DNA from: G039029935 sp039029935
GTDB lineage: Bacteria; Chloroflexota; Anaerolineae; Caldilineales; Caldilineaceae
Reading direction: 5' to 3'
DNA length: 13,279 bases
Assembly (NCBI GenBank): GCA_039029935.1
Contig: JBCCFC010000232.1
Span: 1-13,279, forward strand
The notes beneath the pieces are model-generated. The model did not search any database, had not been told where the DNA came from, and saw nothing but the letters and a program-made list of their open reading frames with translations. Positions 1 through 6,691 of this stretch are shown here, one piece after another (position 1 is the stretch's first letter; each line of letters opens with the position of its first letter). A program made the position numbers and the translations under genes.

Positions 1-72
1 CTGGAGGATATCGCTGAGCAAATCCTACTCATCAAGTCGCTGGACTATTTAAAATTGCCAGAACCTACATAA
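1..72 (+). CDS. C-terminal end of an unidentified protein (partial)
   Basis: Frame 1 is open from the window edge to a TAA at 70-72 and encodes 23 residues ending in LKLPEPT. The stretch (LEDIAEQILLIKSLDYLKLP) looks like an amphipathic helix. A hairpin terminator candidate lies 26 bp after the stop, which supports a real gene end. Too little remains to name a family. C-terminal helices of this style occur in Rpn/DUF4351-type nuclease-transposase proteins, but that is only a guess. Confidence 0.5.
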   Translation: MEDIAEQILLIKSLDYLKLPEPT

Positions 73-98
73 CCACCTCTTCACGTAACAACAAAAAA

Positions 99-133
99 CA
101 GGCTCATCACCACAACAAACAATGATGAGCCTG
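99..133 (+). terminator. Hairpin terminator after the partial left-edge gene
   Basis: A perfect 11-bp inverted repeat (CAGGCTCATCA at 99-109, its complement at 123-133) encloses a 13-nt A/C-rich loop. An A-run precedes it (93-98) and a weak CTTTGT follows. The position just after the TAA at 72 fits a rho-independent terminator. The downstream T-tract is poor, so efficiency is uncertain. Confidence 0.5.
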
Positions 134-339
134 CTTTGTCATCCACACAGTGATATAATCAAACACACTAAAAAAACGGCGTTTTACTACAAATAACGTT
201 TTTTTATTTTACTTATAAAATTGTTTTAGTTATCTGTATTATGGATTAATAGCCAAAATAATGAATTGTATAACCACAATTATTGTTTGGATTAGATTTA
301 ATACAGTCCCTAAATTAATTTTACATTTATAAAATAACT
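134..339. other. AT-rich intergenic gap without a supported gene
   Basis: This stretch is much richer in A and T than the rest of the window. No ORF with a ribosome binding site was found. Two structures are visible. One is a perfect 9-bp inverted repeat, seven A plus CG at 170-178 against CG plus seven T at 197-205; it could act as a second terminator because its right arm ends in a T-run. The other is an imperfect, bulged palindrome around 253-290 (CCAAAATAATGAATTGT facing ACAATTATTGTTTGG), which could be a protein-binding site or a remnant of a small mobile repeat. No target-site duplication was recognised. Confidence 0.4.
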
Positions 340-363
340 GGAGTGCGTCTTGGGGCGTACTCC
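340..363 (-). terminator. Terminator at the end of the leftward gene block
   Basis: An 8-bp stem (340-347 with 356-363, one G-T pair) closes an 8-nt loop. Read on the minus strand it is followed by AGTTATTTTAT. It lies 23 bp beyond the stop codon of the phosphohexomutase gene, where the long minus-strand block ends. Confidence 0.5.
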
Positions 364-386
364 GAGCCCACTACCCACTCCAAAAC

Positions 387-1820
387 CTACACACCAGCCA
401 ACTTCCGCCCATCAGCCAAAATATCAGCCACCGCCGCCTCATCCGTCGTCTCCGTATACACACGAATCAACGGCTCTGTACCAGAGAAACGCACGAGCAA
501 CCAGCCACCATCATCCATGACAAACTTATAGCCGTCGGTTGTGACCAGTTCACTGACACCATGCCCGCCCAAGGTCAGCCCCTCGATATTGAGATTGTCG
601 AGCTTGGCCTTTGCGGCAGCTTTCATCTCGTCGCCCGTCAGTCGCACGTCAATGCGATCATAGTAGTGTGCGCCTACTTTCTCGAAAACGGTTGCCAGCA
701 GTTGGGATGGTGCCTTGCCTGTGCGCACCATGAGGTCGAGCATAAAGAGGTTGGCGATGATGCCATCTCGTTCAGGCACATGCCCTTGGAAGGCATATCC
801 ACCACTTTCTTCACCACCGATGAGTGCATTGTGTTCAATCATGGCGGGAGCGACATACTTGAAGCCAACACCCGTCTGCACCACAGGTACGTCGTAGATT
901 GCCCCCAATTTTTCAAGCATGGATGTCGTACTCAATGTTTTGACGATTGTGCCGCGATCCCCACGTACTTCAAGCAGATAATAGGCCAGCATAGCATAGA
1001 CCTGTAATTGGTTGATGAACTCACCATTTTCGTCGCCAAAACCACAACGGTCGGCGTCACCATCCATGACGCACACACAATCCGCACCCACCTCTCTGCC
1101 TACAGCCAATCCAGCATCCACGTTCGGTGGAATCGGTTCAGGGCGATGCATATTGGGGTAGATGGGGTTGCGCTCTGCGTGAACCTCAATCAATTCGGTT
1201 TTGCCGCCACCCAAAATTTCACTCAGCCAGCCCGCACCATTGCCCCACATATTATCAACAACGACTTTGAGTCCAGCATCCTTAATCGGCTGTACATCAA
1301 TCAACTCGGCGATGCGCTCCATGTAGGCGGGCTTGGGATCAAAGTATTCGACCGAGCCAGCTGCAAGAGCCTCATCTAGGCTTGTCAACTGGATAGCATC
1401 GGTATGATTCGCAGCCGGAATCAACGACTCAATCTGCGCCAAACCATCCGGTGCAATCGCTCCACCTGTTTCATCACGCACCTTAAACCCGGCATCTTCG
1501 GGCGGATTGTGGCTGGCAGTCAGGTTGACTGCCGCAACTGCCCCCTTGCTCTCTACGCTAAAGCTGATGACGGGTGTGGGTGTAGCGCTCTCCGTCAGAT
1601 AAACGTGATAGCCATTGCCCGCCAATACCTCGGCGACCGTTGCCGCAAAATTTTCGGAAAGAAACCGTTTGTCATAGCCAACGACGACGCTGCTACCCAC
1701 TTTGTTGTTGGCCGTAAGATAGTCGGCAAACCCTTGCGCGCAACGACGTAGATTGGCAAATGTATAGTTGTCGGCGATACGTCCGCGCCAGCCGTCCGTT
1801 CCAAATTTAATGTCTGTCAT
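387..1820 (-). CDS. Phosphoglucomutase/phosphomannomutase (alpha-D-phosphohexomutase family)
   Basis: This 477-residue protein shows all four active-site loops of the alpha-D-phosphohexomutase superfamily: the phosphoserine loop TASHNP (101-106, Ser103), the magnesium loop DGDADR (253-258), the sugar-binding loop GGEESGG (335-341) and the phosphate-binding loop RFSGTEP (444-450). Such enzymes move phosphate between C1 and C6 of glucose, mannose or glucosamine in the cytoplasm and supply nucleotide-sugar synthesis. Length is normal and nothing key is missing. Sequence alone does not settle the substrate (Glc, Man or GlcN), so no symbol is given. The ATG lies 28 bp after the restriction-enzyme stop. 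No good ribosome binding site is visible (AAGGG is about 15 nt away), but a TATCTT (1826-1831) sits 5 nt before the ATG, so an internal, possibly leaderless, start of transcription is conceivable. Confidence 0.93.
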   Translation of the reverse strand: MTDIKFGTDGWRGRIADNYTFANLRRCAQGFADYLTANNKVGSSVVVGYDKRFLSENFAATVAEVLAGNGYHVYLTESATPTPVISFSVESKGAVAAVNLTASHNPPEDAGFKVRDETGGAIAPDGLAQIESLIPAANHTDAIQLTSLDEALAAGSVEYFDPKPAYMERIAELIDVQPIKDAGLKVVVDNMWGNGAGWLSEILGGGKTELIEVHAERNPIYPNMHRPEPIPPNVDAGLAVGREVGADCVCVMDGDADRCGFGDENGEFINQLQVYAMLAYYLLEVRGDRGTIVKTLSTTSMLEKLGAIYDVPVVQTGVGFKYVAPAMIEHNALIGGEESGGYAFQGHVPERDGIIANLFMLDLMVRTGKAPSQLLATVFEKVGAHYYDRIDVRLTGDEMKAAAKAKLDNLNIEGLTLGGHGVSELVTTDGYKFVMDDGGWLLVRFSGTEPLIRVYTETTDEAAVADILADGRKLAGV

Positions 1821-1848
1821 AGTAAAAGATATTTTCCCTTTTCAACGT

Positions 1849-2847
1849 TTAGCTAGGTGATTTTCTCTCAAATTCAATTATTTCATCATTGATGATGATT
1901 GAAAATGTACCCATGTTCATTTGTAACTTCAAATCAGGCAAATCTGTAGATGATTCCTGTAAGACTTGCGAAATTGGCGCACGAACATATTTGGACAAAA
2001 ACTGGCTCATGACATCACCCGCCGCTTTTTCGAGGTGTGCCCACGCGTGTTCGCCGATATATGCCCTACCGCCTTCGACTTCAAAAGCTGAAACAAGTTC
2101 TTTCAATTTTGGATTTGGTGTTGGGTCAAGCACGAGCAGAATCGGTTCATAGCCGCTTTCACGACAATCAGCAGGGAAATCAAGCTCTTCTTGCCATCGA
2201 CCCTGCCCCGATGAGGCAATCGTGACCCTGATTTTGATTTCATACGCCTGTTGTTGGCGGATACAATCGACTTGACGGCCCTTTGAATTATCATTACGCC
2301 TACGGACGGGACTTGTTCTGGCACTAAAGGGAACGCCACCGATGGCACTGGCGATAATCGGTTCAAACAGGTAACCTGTTTCCTGACCAGCACGATTGTC
2401 GATATCAAAAATCCATTTTCGCCAAAGAATCCACCCAGCCAATACGTCAGAACTCATCTGCCCATATTGCAGCAATGCTCGTGGCCCCACTTGGTCCATC
2501 GTAGGGATGGGCTGATTTTCGAGAATACGAGCATACTTTCGCCGACTCTTATACAACGTCGCCAAACACATAAAATATGTATCAGCATCCGGTTGCAATA
2601 CGAATAGCTTCTCTATCAGAGCCTCGAACTCTAGACCAGTTGTATATGAATGGTTGGTCTCAACACTCTCAAAAAATGATGGCGTAATATCTCTAATCTC
2701 AGGAAATTCATTTGACAAGCCTAAGTCATGCATAATGACAGAGATGAGAAAAACACCATCATCATCGCTTAATCCTGTACCTAAAATGCCGCTCCCAGCA
2801 GCCTTCGCGCGCTCCACCAACGCTTTCTGAGCTTGTGTCAGGGCCAT
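1849..2847 (-). CDS. Probable type II restriction endonuclease, PD-(D/E)XK-like
   Basis: This 332-residue protein is encoded directly after a DNA cytosine-5 methyltransferase; its ATG overlaps that gene's end by 10 bp. A nuclease-like core is visible: GRQVDC with Asp194, then a hydrophobic strand with YEIK (Glu203, Lys205), an arrangement typical of PD-(D/E)XK enzymes. Glu163 in GYLFEP could be the preceding-helix acidic residue. The segment after it (ASSGQGRWQEELDFPAD, 211-227) and a strand ILLVLDPTPNPKL (236-248) look like a compact type II enzyme. From memory the pattern resembles the ApaLI-like family (GTGCAC cutters, partnered by C5 methyltransferases), but this is unverified and the target site cannot be read from sequence. 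The expected role is cutting foreign DNA that lacks methylation by its partner. The last ~30 residues are a beta-rich tail of unknown role. The reading frame is intact. Confidence 0.72.
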   Translation of the reverse strand: MALTQAQKALVERAKAAGSGILGTGLSDDDGVFLISVIMHDLGLSNEFPEIRDITPSFFESVETNHSYTTGLEFEALIEKLFVLQPDADTYFMCLATLYKSRRKYARILENQPIPTMDQVGPRALLQYGQMSSDVLAGWILWRKWIFDIDNRAGQETGYLFEPIIASAIGGVPFSARTSPVRRRNDNSKGRQVDCIRQQQAYEIKIRVTIASSGQGRWQEELDFPADCRESGYEPILLVLDPTPNPKLKELVSAFEVEGGRAYIGEHAWAHLEKAAGDVMSQFLSKYVRAPISQVLQESSTDLPDLKLQMNMGTFSIIINDEIIEFERKSPS

Positions 2848-4058
2848 AAACTAAGCTGCTCCATCTGTGCCTGTTCTGAATATAAATATTTTTCTTCAAT
2901 CTTATTAGAAAGACTTTGTAAAACCGGACTCATCCCTGTTGATGTTGTCGGAACAAATGACAACAATGCTCCCTCAGAAAAATTAGGCTTCGATTCCAAT
3001 GAGTCTAAGTCAGATTTTAAATGAGAGGCAATTATTTCCGCTAATCTTGGTGGAACAGCATTTCCAATTTGACGCACCATCTGGTTTTGCGTTCCTTCAA
3101 AGCAGAAATCATCGGGGAATGTTTGGATGCGCGCACACTCGCGAATGGTTAAATAGCGATCCTCGGTCGGATGCACAAACTCTGAAAGCGCGCCACTGGT
3201 AATTGCTTTACATGGGTCAGTTGCGTAGAGCCGACGCAGGCCTGCTGGCGCTCCACCACGTTTTTCTGTTGGTGTTCCATCTTTGACACGCCGATTGGCG
3301 CGACGTCGATAGCTTTCATGCCAAAGTGATTCCGGTAAATCACGCATGGTTTGCCCTGGCTGTAAAAGTTTCATTCGCTCTTGATCAAGATCAGAAACGG
3401 GGCGAGTGAAATGTCCACATGGGGTCCCTGGTGGGCCTGATTGTGGCTGTGGTAAATAAGCCAAGGCATCTGCCAGCGATGGACAGCGAGGTAGATGGCT
3501 GCCAGCGTTGGATGCCCCCGGTGCGCCATAGGCCGTTGATATGGGTTCGGGAAATGTCGGGTTCCACCCTAGACCACCAATTGCAACCACACGTTTACGA
3601 TGCTGGGGTACACTATAGTTAGCTGCATTGATTTTTTGCAGATGAATTCGATACCCTGTCTCAATCAACGGTTCAAGCAAATCAAAGACGCGGTTGCCTT
3701 TATCCGTCGTCAAAAAGCCTTCGACATTTTCAAAGATGAAGGCTTGAGGCTGTTTCTGCACAATCAGCTCTGCAAAGACACTGACGAGCGTATTGCGTTC
3801 ATCCGCCGACCGACGCAACCCCGCCGATGAAAAGCCTTGACAAGGTGGCCCTCCAACAATGACATCTGTCATTTCAACATCTGTCTGTTCTGTAATCTCG
3901 GCGAGTACAGCCTTTTCTTTGAAATTCGTGTTATGCGTAGCAACGGCGGATTTGTCGTGATCAATCGCCTGCACACACTGGAAGCCAGCGTTAGCAAAGC
4001 CAAGCGACAATCCACCTGCACCACAAAATAAATCAACGAATGTATATGTGTTATTCAT
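2838..4058 (-). CDS. DNA (cytosine-5) methyltransferase 1, R-M partner
   Basis: This 406-residue protein carries the ordered C5-methyltransferase motifs: I DLFCGAGG (9-16, AdoMet binding), IV GGPPCQGFS (69-77, catalytic Cys73), VI ENV (110-112), VIII QHRKR (152-156), a target-recognition region (about 165-300), IX RYLTIREC (301-308) and X GNAVP (332-336). It transfers a methyl group from AdoMet to C5 of cytosine within a recognition site. A ~60-residue C-terminal extension after motif X (about 347-406) is unusual and comes from AT-richer DNA than the core. The ATG overlaps the coaX stop by 8 bp (ATGAATAA) and its TGA lies inside the start of the endonuclease gene, so coaX, methyltransferase and endonuclease probably share one transcript with translational coupling. 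The arrangement supports a complete type II system. Confidence 0.93.
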   Translation of the reverse strand: MNNTYTFVDLFCGAGGLSLGFANAGFQCVQAIDHDKSAVATHNTNFKEKAVLAEITEQTDVEMTDVIVGGPPCQGFSSAGLRRSADERNTLVSVFAELIVQKQPQAFIFENVEGFLTTDKGNRVFDLLEPLIETGYRIHLQKINAANYSVPQHRKRVVAIGGLGWNPTFPEPISTAYGAPGASNAGSHLPRCPSLADALAYLPQPQSGPPGTPCGHFTRPVSDLDQERMKLLQPGQTMRDLPESLWHESYRRRANRRVKDGTPTEKRGGAPAGLRRLYATDPCKAITSGALSEFVHPTEDRYLTIRECARIQTFPDDFCFEGTQNQMVRQIGNAVPPRLAEIIASHLKSDLDSLESKPNFSEGALLSFVPTTSTGMSPVLQSLSNKIEEKYLYSEQAQMEQLSLWP

Positions 4059-4827
4059 CTGAGCTATGGTTTCTCGTATAAATCATCTGCAACCCATCCA
4101 ACGTCAACCAAGGCGCAATCTCCTCAATCACATCGGACTCACTGGCAATCAACTCCGCCAATCCCCCTGTGGCAACGACTTTGGTATCCGGACCCAGTTC
4201 CAACTTAAACCGCTGCACCATGCCAGTCACCAAACCGACATAGCCAAAGAGCAGGCCAGACTGGATGGAATGCACGGTGTTGCGGCCAATGGCGAAGGGT
4301 GGACGGGCGATGTCTACTTTGGGCAGCTTGGCGGCCCGTTGAAAGAGTGCATCTGACGAGATGCCAATACCAGGGACGATAGCACCCCCAAGATACTCGC
4401 CTGCACCGGATATGCCATCAAAGGTGGTGGCTGTGCCAAAGTCCACGATGCAGATAGGCCCACCATAGAGCTTATAGGCAGCGGCGGCGTTGACCACGCG
4501 GTCTGCACCGACGGCGGTCGGGTCGTCATAAAGCACCTTGACGCCTGTATCGGTGCTGGAATCAACCAGCATCGGTTCGCATTTAGCATAGTTGCGCGAT
4601 ACCTCGGTCCATGTCCGTGTCAATGGTGGCACAACCGAGGCCAAGGCGACCCCTTCAATATCATCGGGGTCGATTTTGGCATGGTTGAGCAGTCCCATGA
4701 GTTGGAGACCATATTCATCGGCCATACGCTCACGTACAGTCGAGACACGCCAGCGCGGTCCCAACTCGTTGTCGATATAGCCACCAATGGTAATGTTTGT
4801 GTTTCCAATATCTATACAGAGTAGCAT
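4051..4827 (-). CDS. coaX: Type III pantothenate kinase
   Basis: This 258-residue protein of the ASKHA fold catalyses the first step of coenzyme A synthesis, pantothenate to 4'-phosphopantothenate, in the cytoplasm. Visible family signatures are the phosphate-binding loop DIGNTN (6-11), GADR (107-110), DFGTATT (129-135), GGAIVPG (147-153) and ATGGLA (219-224). The start at 4827 is chosen because the protein then begins MLLCIDIGNTN, as the family does, and AAGGA lies 7 nt upstream. An in-frame ATG at 4866 would add 13 unsupported residues. A TATCAT box (4847-4852) 19 nt before the ATG may be its promoter; no matching -35 is clear. Its TAA overlaps the start of methyltransferase 1. Upstream lies a hairpin repeat region that separates it from cofC. 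Confidence 0.95.
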   Translation of the reverse strand: MLLCIDIGNTNITIGGYIDNELGPRWRVSTVRERMADEYGLQLMGLLNHAKIDPDDIEGVALASVVPPLTRTWTEVSRNYAKCEPMLVDSSTDTGVKVLYDDPTAVGADRVVNAAAAYKLYGGPICIVDFGTATTFDGISGAGEYLGGAIVPGIGISSDALFQRAAKLPKVDIARPPFAIGRNTVHSIQSGLLFGYVGLVTGMVQRFKLELGPDTKVVATGGLAELIASESDVIEEIAPWLTLDGLQMIYTRNHSSDE

Positions 4828-4876
4828 ATGTCTGTCCTTTTTTTCAATGATACTCGTTTTTGGCATAATCAGTGTG

Positions 4877-4980
4877 TTGGTATATCGGTAATCGGTATTC
4901 AGTGGTCGGTATTCAGTACTCGATTATTGAATACTGACGTACCGAATACCGAATACCGACATACCGAATACCGACCACTA
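4877..4980. repeat. Heptamer-based hairpin repeat between cofC and coaX
   Basis: The spacer is built from variants of CGGTATT on the left and its complement CCGAATA on the right (two direct copies at 4942-4955, another at 4964-4970, with CCGACATA and CCGACCA variants). The outer arms 4901-4919 and 4961-4979 are complementary at 17 of 19 positions, so the block can fold as a hairpin on either strand. It begins about 10 bp upstream of the rejected coaX start and ends 1 bp before the cofC stop codon. It may end cofC transcription or protect the mRNA 3' end. No gene is present in 4828-4981. Confidence 0.75.
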
Positions 4981-4981
4981 T

Positions 4982-5692
4982 CTATAGAAATAGCCCCATC
5001 TCTAGCCCCTCTAAGTCATCAGGCCAATCCAAATCAAAGGCCAATGTCGGTGAATCCACTATAGTGTAGGGGATATTGGCTTGTTCGGCCAAACGACAAT
5101 GCTGCGCAAAACTGTTTAGCCCATAGGCAAAGGGAATCGCCTGAGGTGGCTGCAACCAGAGCGCATTGGTTCCACCGTCGTGACTAGGGGCAATCACCAT
5201 GCCACGCTCACTATTCAATTCATCTGCGGCTGTGCAGAGTTGTACTAAGTCTGTTTGATTGAGACGTGGTAGATCCGCAGGCAGCACTAGAATCGCGGTG
5301 GCCCCAGCTTCTATGGCATGAGACCGTGCCTGCTCTAAGGCAATGTTTAGGCTATCATTGTCAGCGATATGATTTGCTGCTTGATGATGTTGAGTTTGAA
5401 TGGCGTGGTTATGATGTGCTTCAACCAATATTTGCACGTTGTGTTCTCTTGCTAACTGTAGCACGTCCTGTCCTCTGCTGACAACTAAAATCTGTGTAAA
5501 GCATTGTGATTGAATAGCTATCTGCAACACATGATGCAATAGCCAACGATTGAGGGCCACCCGTTGGTGTTCTGCCAACGTATCGGCCAAGCGCGTTTTC
5601 CCCTCCGCAAATGGTTTGGCTGGCACAAGTAGCCAAGGTTTTGGTGATTGTGCGCCTTCCAGGAAGGGGTTCAGTGTGTGTTCTCTACTCAT
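4982..5692 (-). CDS. cofC: CofC-like guanylyltransferase (F420 biosynthesis)
   Basis: This 236-residue protein belongs to the CofC/FbiD nucleotidyltransferase family, which joins GTP to 2-phospholactate or phosphoenolpyruvate to make the activated donor used by CofD. Family features are LLVPAKPFAEGKTRL (21-35), LVLPADLPRLN (135-145), PSHDGGTNALWL (169-180) and FAYGLNSFAQH (188-198) with DLDWPDDL (220-227). It lies 45 bp downstream of cofD in the same orientation. Two features are odd. The family usually starts close to the VPAKP strand, so the first ~19 residues are an extension, and part of it (NPFLEG) is encoded by a palindromic repeat. There is also a His-rich insert near 92-108. The ATG at 5692 has GGAAGGGG 9 nt upstream. 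A GTG within LLVPAKP is a weaker alternative start. Confidence 0.9.
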   Translation of the reverse strand: MSREHTLNPFLEGAQSPKPWLLVPAKPFAEGKTRLADTLAEHQRVALNRWLLHHVLQIAIQSQCFTQILVVSRGQDVLQLAREHNVQILVEAHHNHAIQTQHHQAANHIADNDSLNIALEQARSHAIEAGATAILVLPADLPRLNQTDLVQLCTAADELNSERGMVIAPSHDGGTNALWLQPPQAIPFAYGLNSFAQHCRLAEQANIPYTIVDSPTLAFDLDWPDDLEGLEMGLFL

Positions 5693-5716
5693 ACATCAAA
5701 GCCCCTTCCTGGAAGG
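5655..5716 (-). promoter_or_regulatory. Inverted repeat enclosing the cofC start codon
   Basis: CCTTCCAGGAAGGGG (5655-5669) and CCCCTTCCTGGAAGG (5702-5716) are perfect 15-bp reverse complements separated by 32 nt. In the minus-strand mRNA the upstream arm holds the cofC ribosome binding site (GGAAGGGG), the loop holds the ATG, and the downstream arm is codons 9-13. Pairing would hide the ribosome binding site. Each arm is also nearly self-palindromic, so each could instead form its own small stem, giving two alternative folds. Regulation is an inference; a repeat insertion is the other reading. Confidence 0.5.
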
Positions 5717-5737
5717 GTACAAACCTATTGAACTACG

Positions 5738-6691
5738 TTACGATAATCCAAACGCGATCACTTCTTGGGCAAGACGCGCTTTACTTTCGATATCGGTCAT
5801 CATGGTATCTGTCACTAACACACGCAGATGCGGACACTGTGTCCGTAATGTATCGGCGTCTCCAGCGTCCTGTTGATCCAGCACAAAGCCTGTCAGAAAA
5901 TCCTCAAAGTAGCGGGCAACGGTGATTGCACTGATTTCCTTACCCAGTTCAGCCATGATTTTGGCGGCAGGTCCCTTTACTGCCTTGCCACCGACAATGG
6001 GGCTGACGGCGATGACAGGTGCATTCGTCTGTTGTAGTCGCTCACGCATATCACCGACGGACAGAATCGGGTCGATGCTGAGGTAGGGATTGCTGGGGCA
6101 TAGGACAACGACATCTGCATGAGCAAGCGTATCAGCGACAGATGTCGGTATGGTTGCATCACTGACGCCAGCAAAGCTCAATCCTGTCAGCACAGGCTCA
6201 CAACGACGTTTGACAAAATATTCCTGAAAAGGTAATTCACCTTCATCCGCAGTGTGTACAATCGTACGTACTGGCTTATCGCTCATCGGGTAGATGGATG
6301 TCGGGATATCCCAGTGACGACGCACAATATCAGTCACTTCAGTCAGTGATAGCCCCTGTTGTAGTAGCTGACGGCGGCGAATGTGTAACCCTAAATCTTG
6401 ATCACCCAATAAAAACCAGTCTTCGCCCCCAAGTCGGCGCACCGTTTCCATTGCCGCAAAGGTTTCGTTGGCGCGCCCCCAGCCTTGCTCTGGGTTGTTG
6501 ATGCCCGCCAAGTTGTAAAGGACGGTATCCAGATCGGGGCAGATGGGCAGTCCCCAATGGTCAAAGTCATCACCTGTGTTGACGATGACGCTCAGGCCAG
6601 CGTTGGTCGGTAAGGCATTTTGCAGACCCACCGCTAGTTTTGCACCGCCAACACCGCCCGCCAAAGCCACAATGTTTAGTTGCTGATTCAT
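5738..6691 (-). CDS. cofD: 2-phospho-L-lactate transferase family (F420 biosynthesis)
   Basis: This 317-residue protein of the CofD/FbiA family transfers the phospholactyl or phosphoenolpyruvyl group from the guanosine-diphosphate donor made by CofC to the deazaflavin Fo, giving F420-0 or dehydro-F420-0. Clear signatures are GGVGGAK (12-18), NTGDDFDHWGL (38-48), CPDLDTVLY (51-59), LGDQDLGLHIRR (95-106), CPSNPYLSIDPIL (198-210) and SPIVGGKAVKGPAAK (230-244). The ATG at 6691 is preferred over a TTG at 6703: it gives the family N-terminus, has GGAAG 7 nt upstream, and forms an ATGA overlap with the methyltransferase 2 stop. The gene is therefore translationally coupled to a DNA methyltransferase. 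cofC follows after 45 bp. Fo synthase and the glutamate ligase CofE are not in the window. Confidence 0.96.
   Translation of the reverse strand: MNQQLNIVALAGGVGGAKLAVGLQNALPTNAGLSVIVNTGDDFDHWGLPICPDLDTVLYNLAGINNPEQGWGRANETFAAMETVRRLGGEDWFLLGDQDLGLHIRRRQLLQQGLSLTEVTDIVRRHWDIPTSIYPMSDKPVRTIVHTADEGELPFQEYFVKRRCEPVLTGLSFAGVSDATIPTSVADTLAHADVVVLCPSNPYLSIDPILSVGDMRERLQQTNAPVIAVSPIVGGKAVKGPAAKIMAELGKEISAITVARYFEDFLTGFVLDQQDAGDADTLRTQCPHLRVLVTDTMMTDIESKARLAQEVIAFGLS

Noticed and set aside
343..531. Small plus-strand frame starting in the left terminator
   Set aside because: No ribosome binding site, low-complexity Ser/Thr-rich translation, and it runs antisense into the phosphohexomutase C-terminus.
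561..1751. Three adjacent plus-strand open frames (561-1007, 1008-1379, 1404-1751)
   Set aside because: They lie fully antisense to the phosphohexomutase gene, which has every family motif, and their translations show no recognisable domain.
4828..4866. Upstream ATG for coaX at 4866
   Set aside because: Adds 13 residues not typical of the family and lies before the AAGGA that serves the ATG at 4827.
4877..4980. CRISPR-like array
   Set aside because: The repeat units are only 7-8 bp, with no unique spacers of constant length and no cas genes; the inverted layout fits a hairpin.
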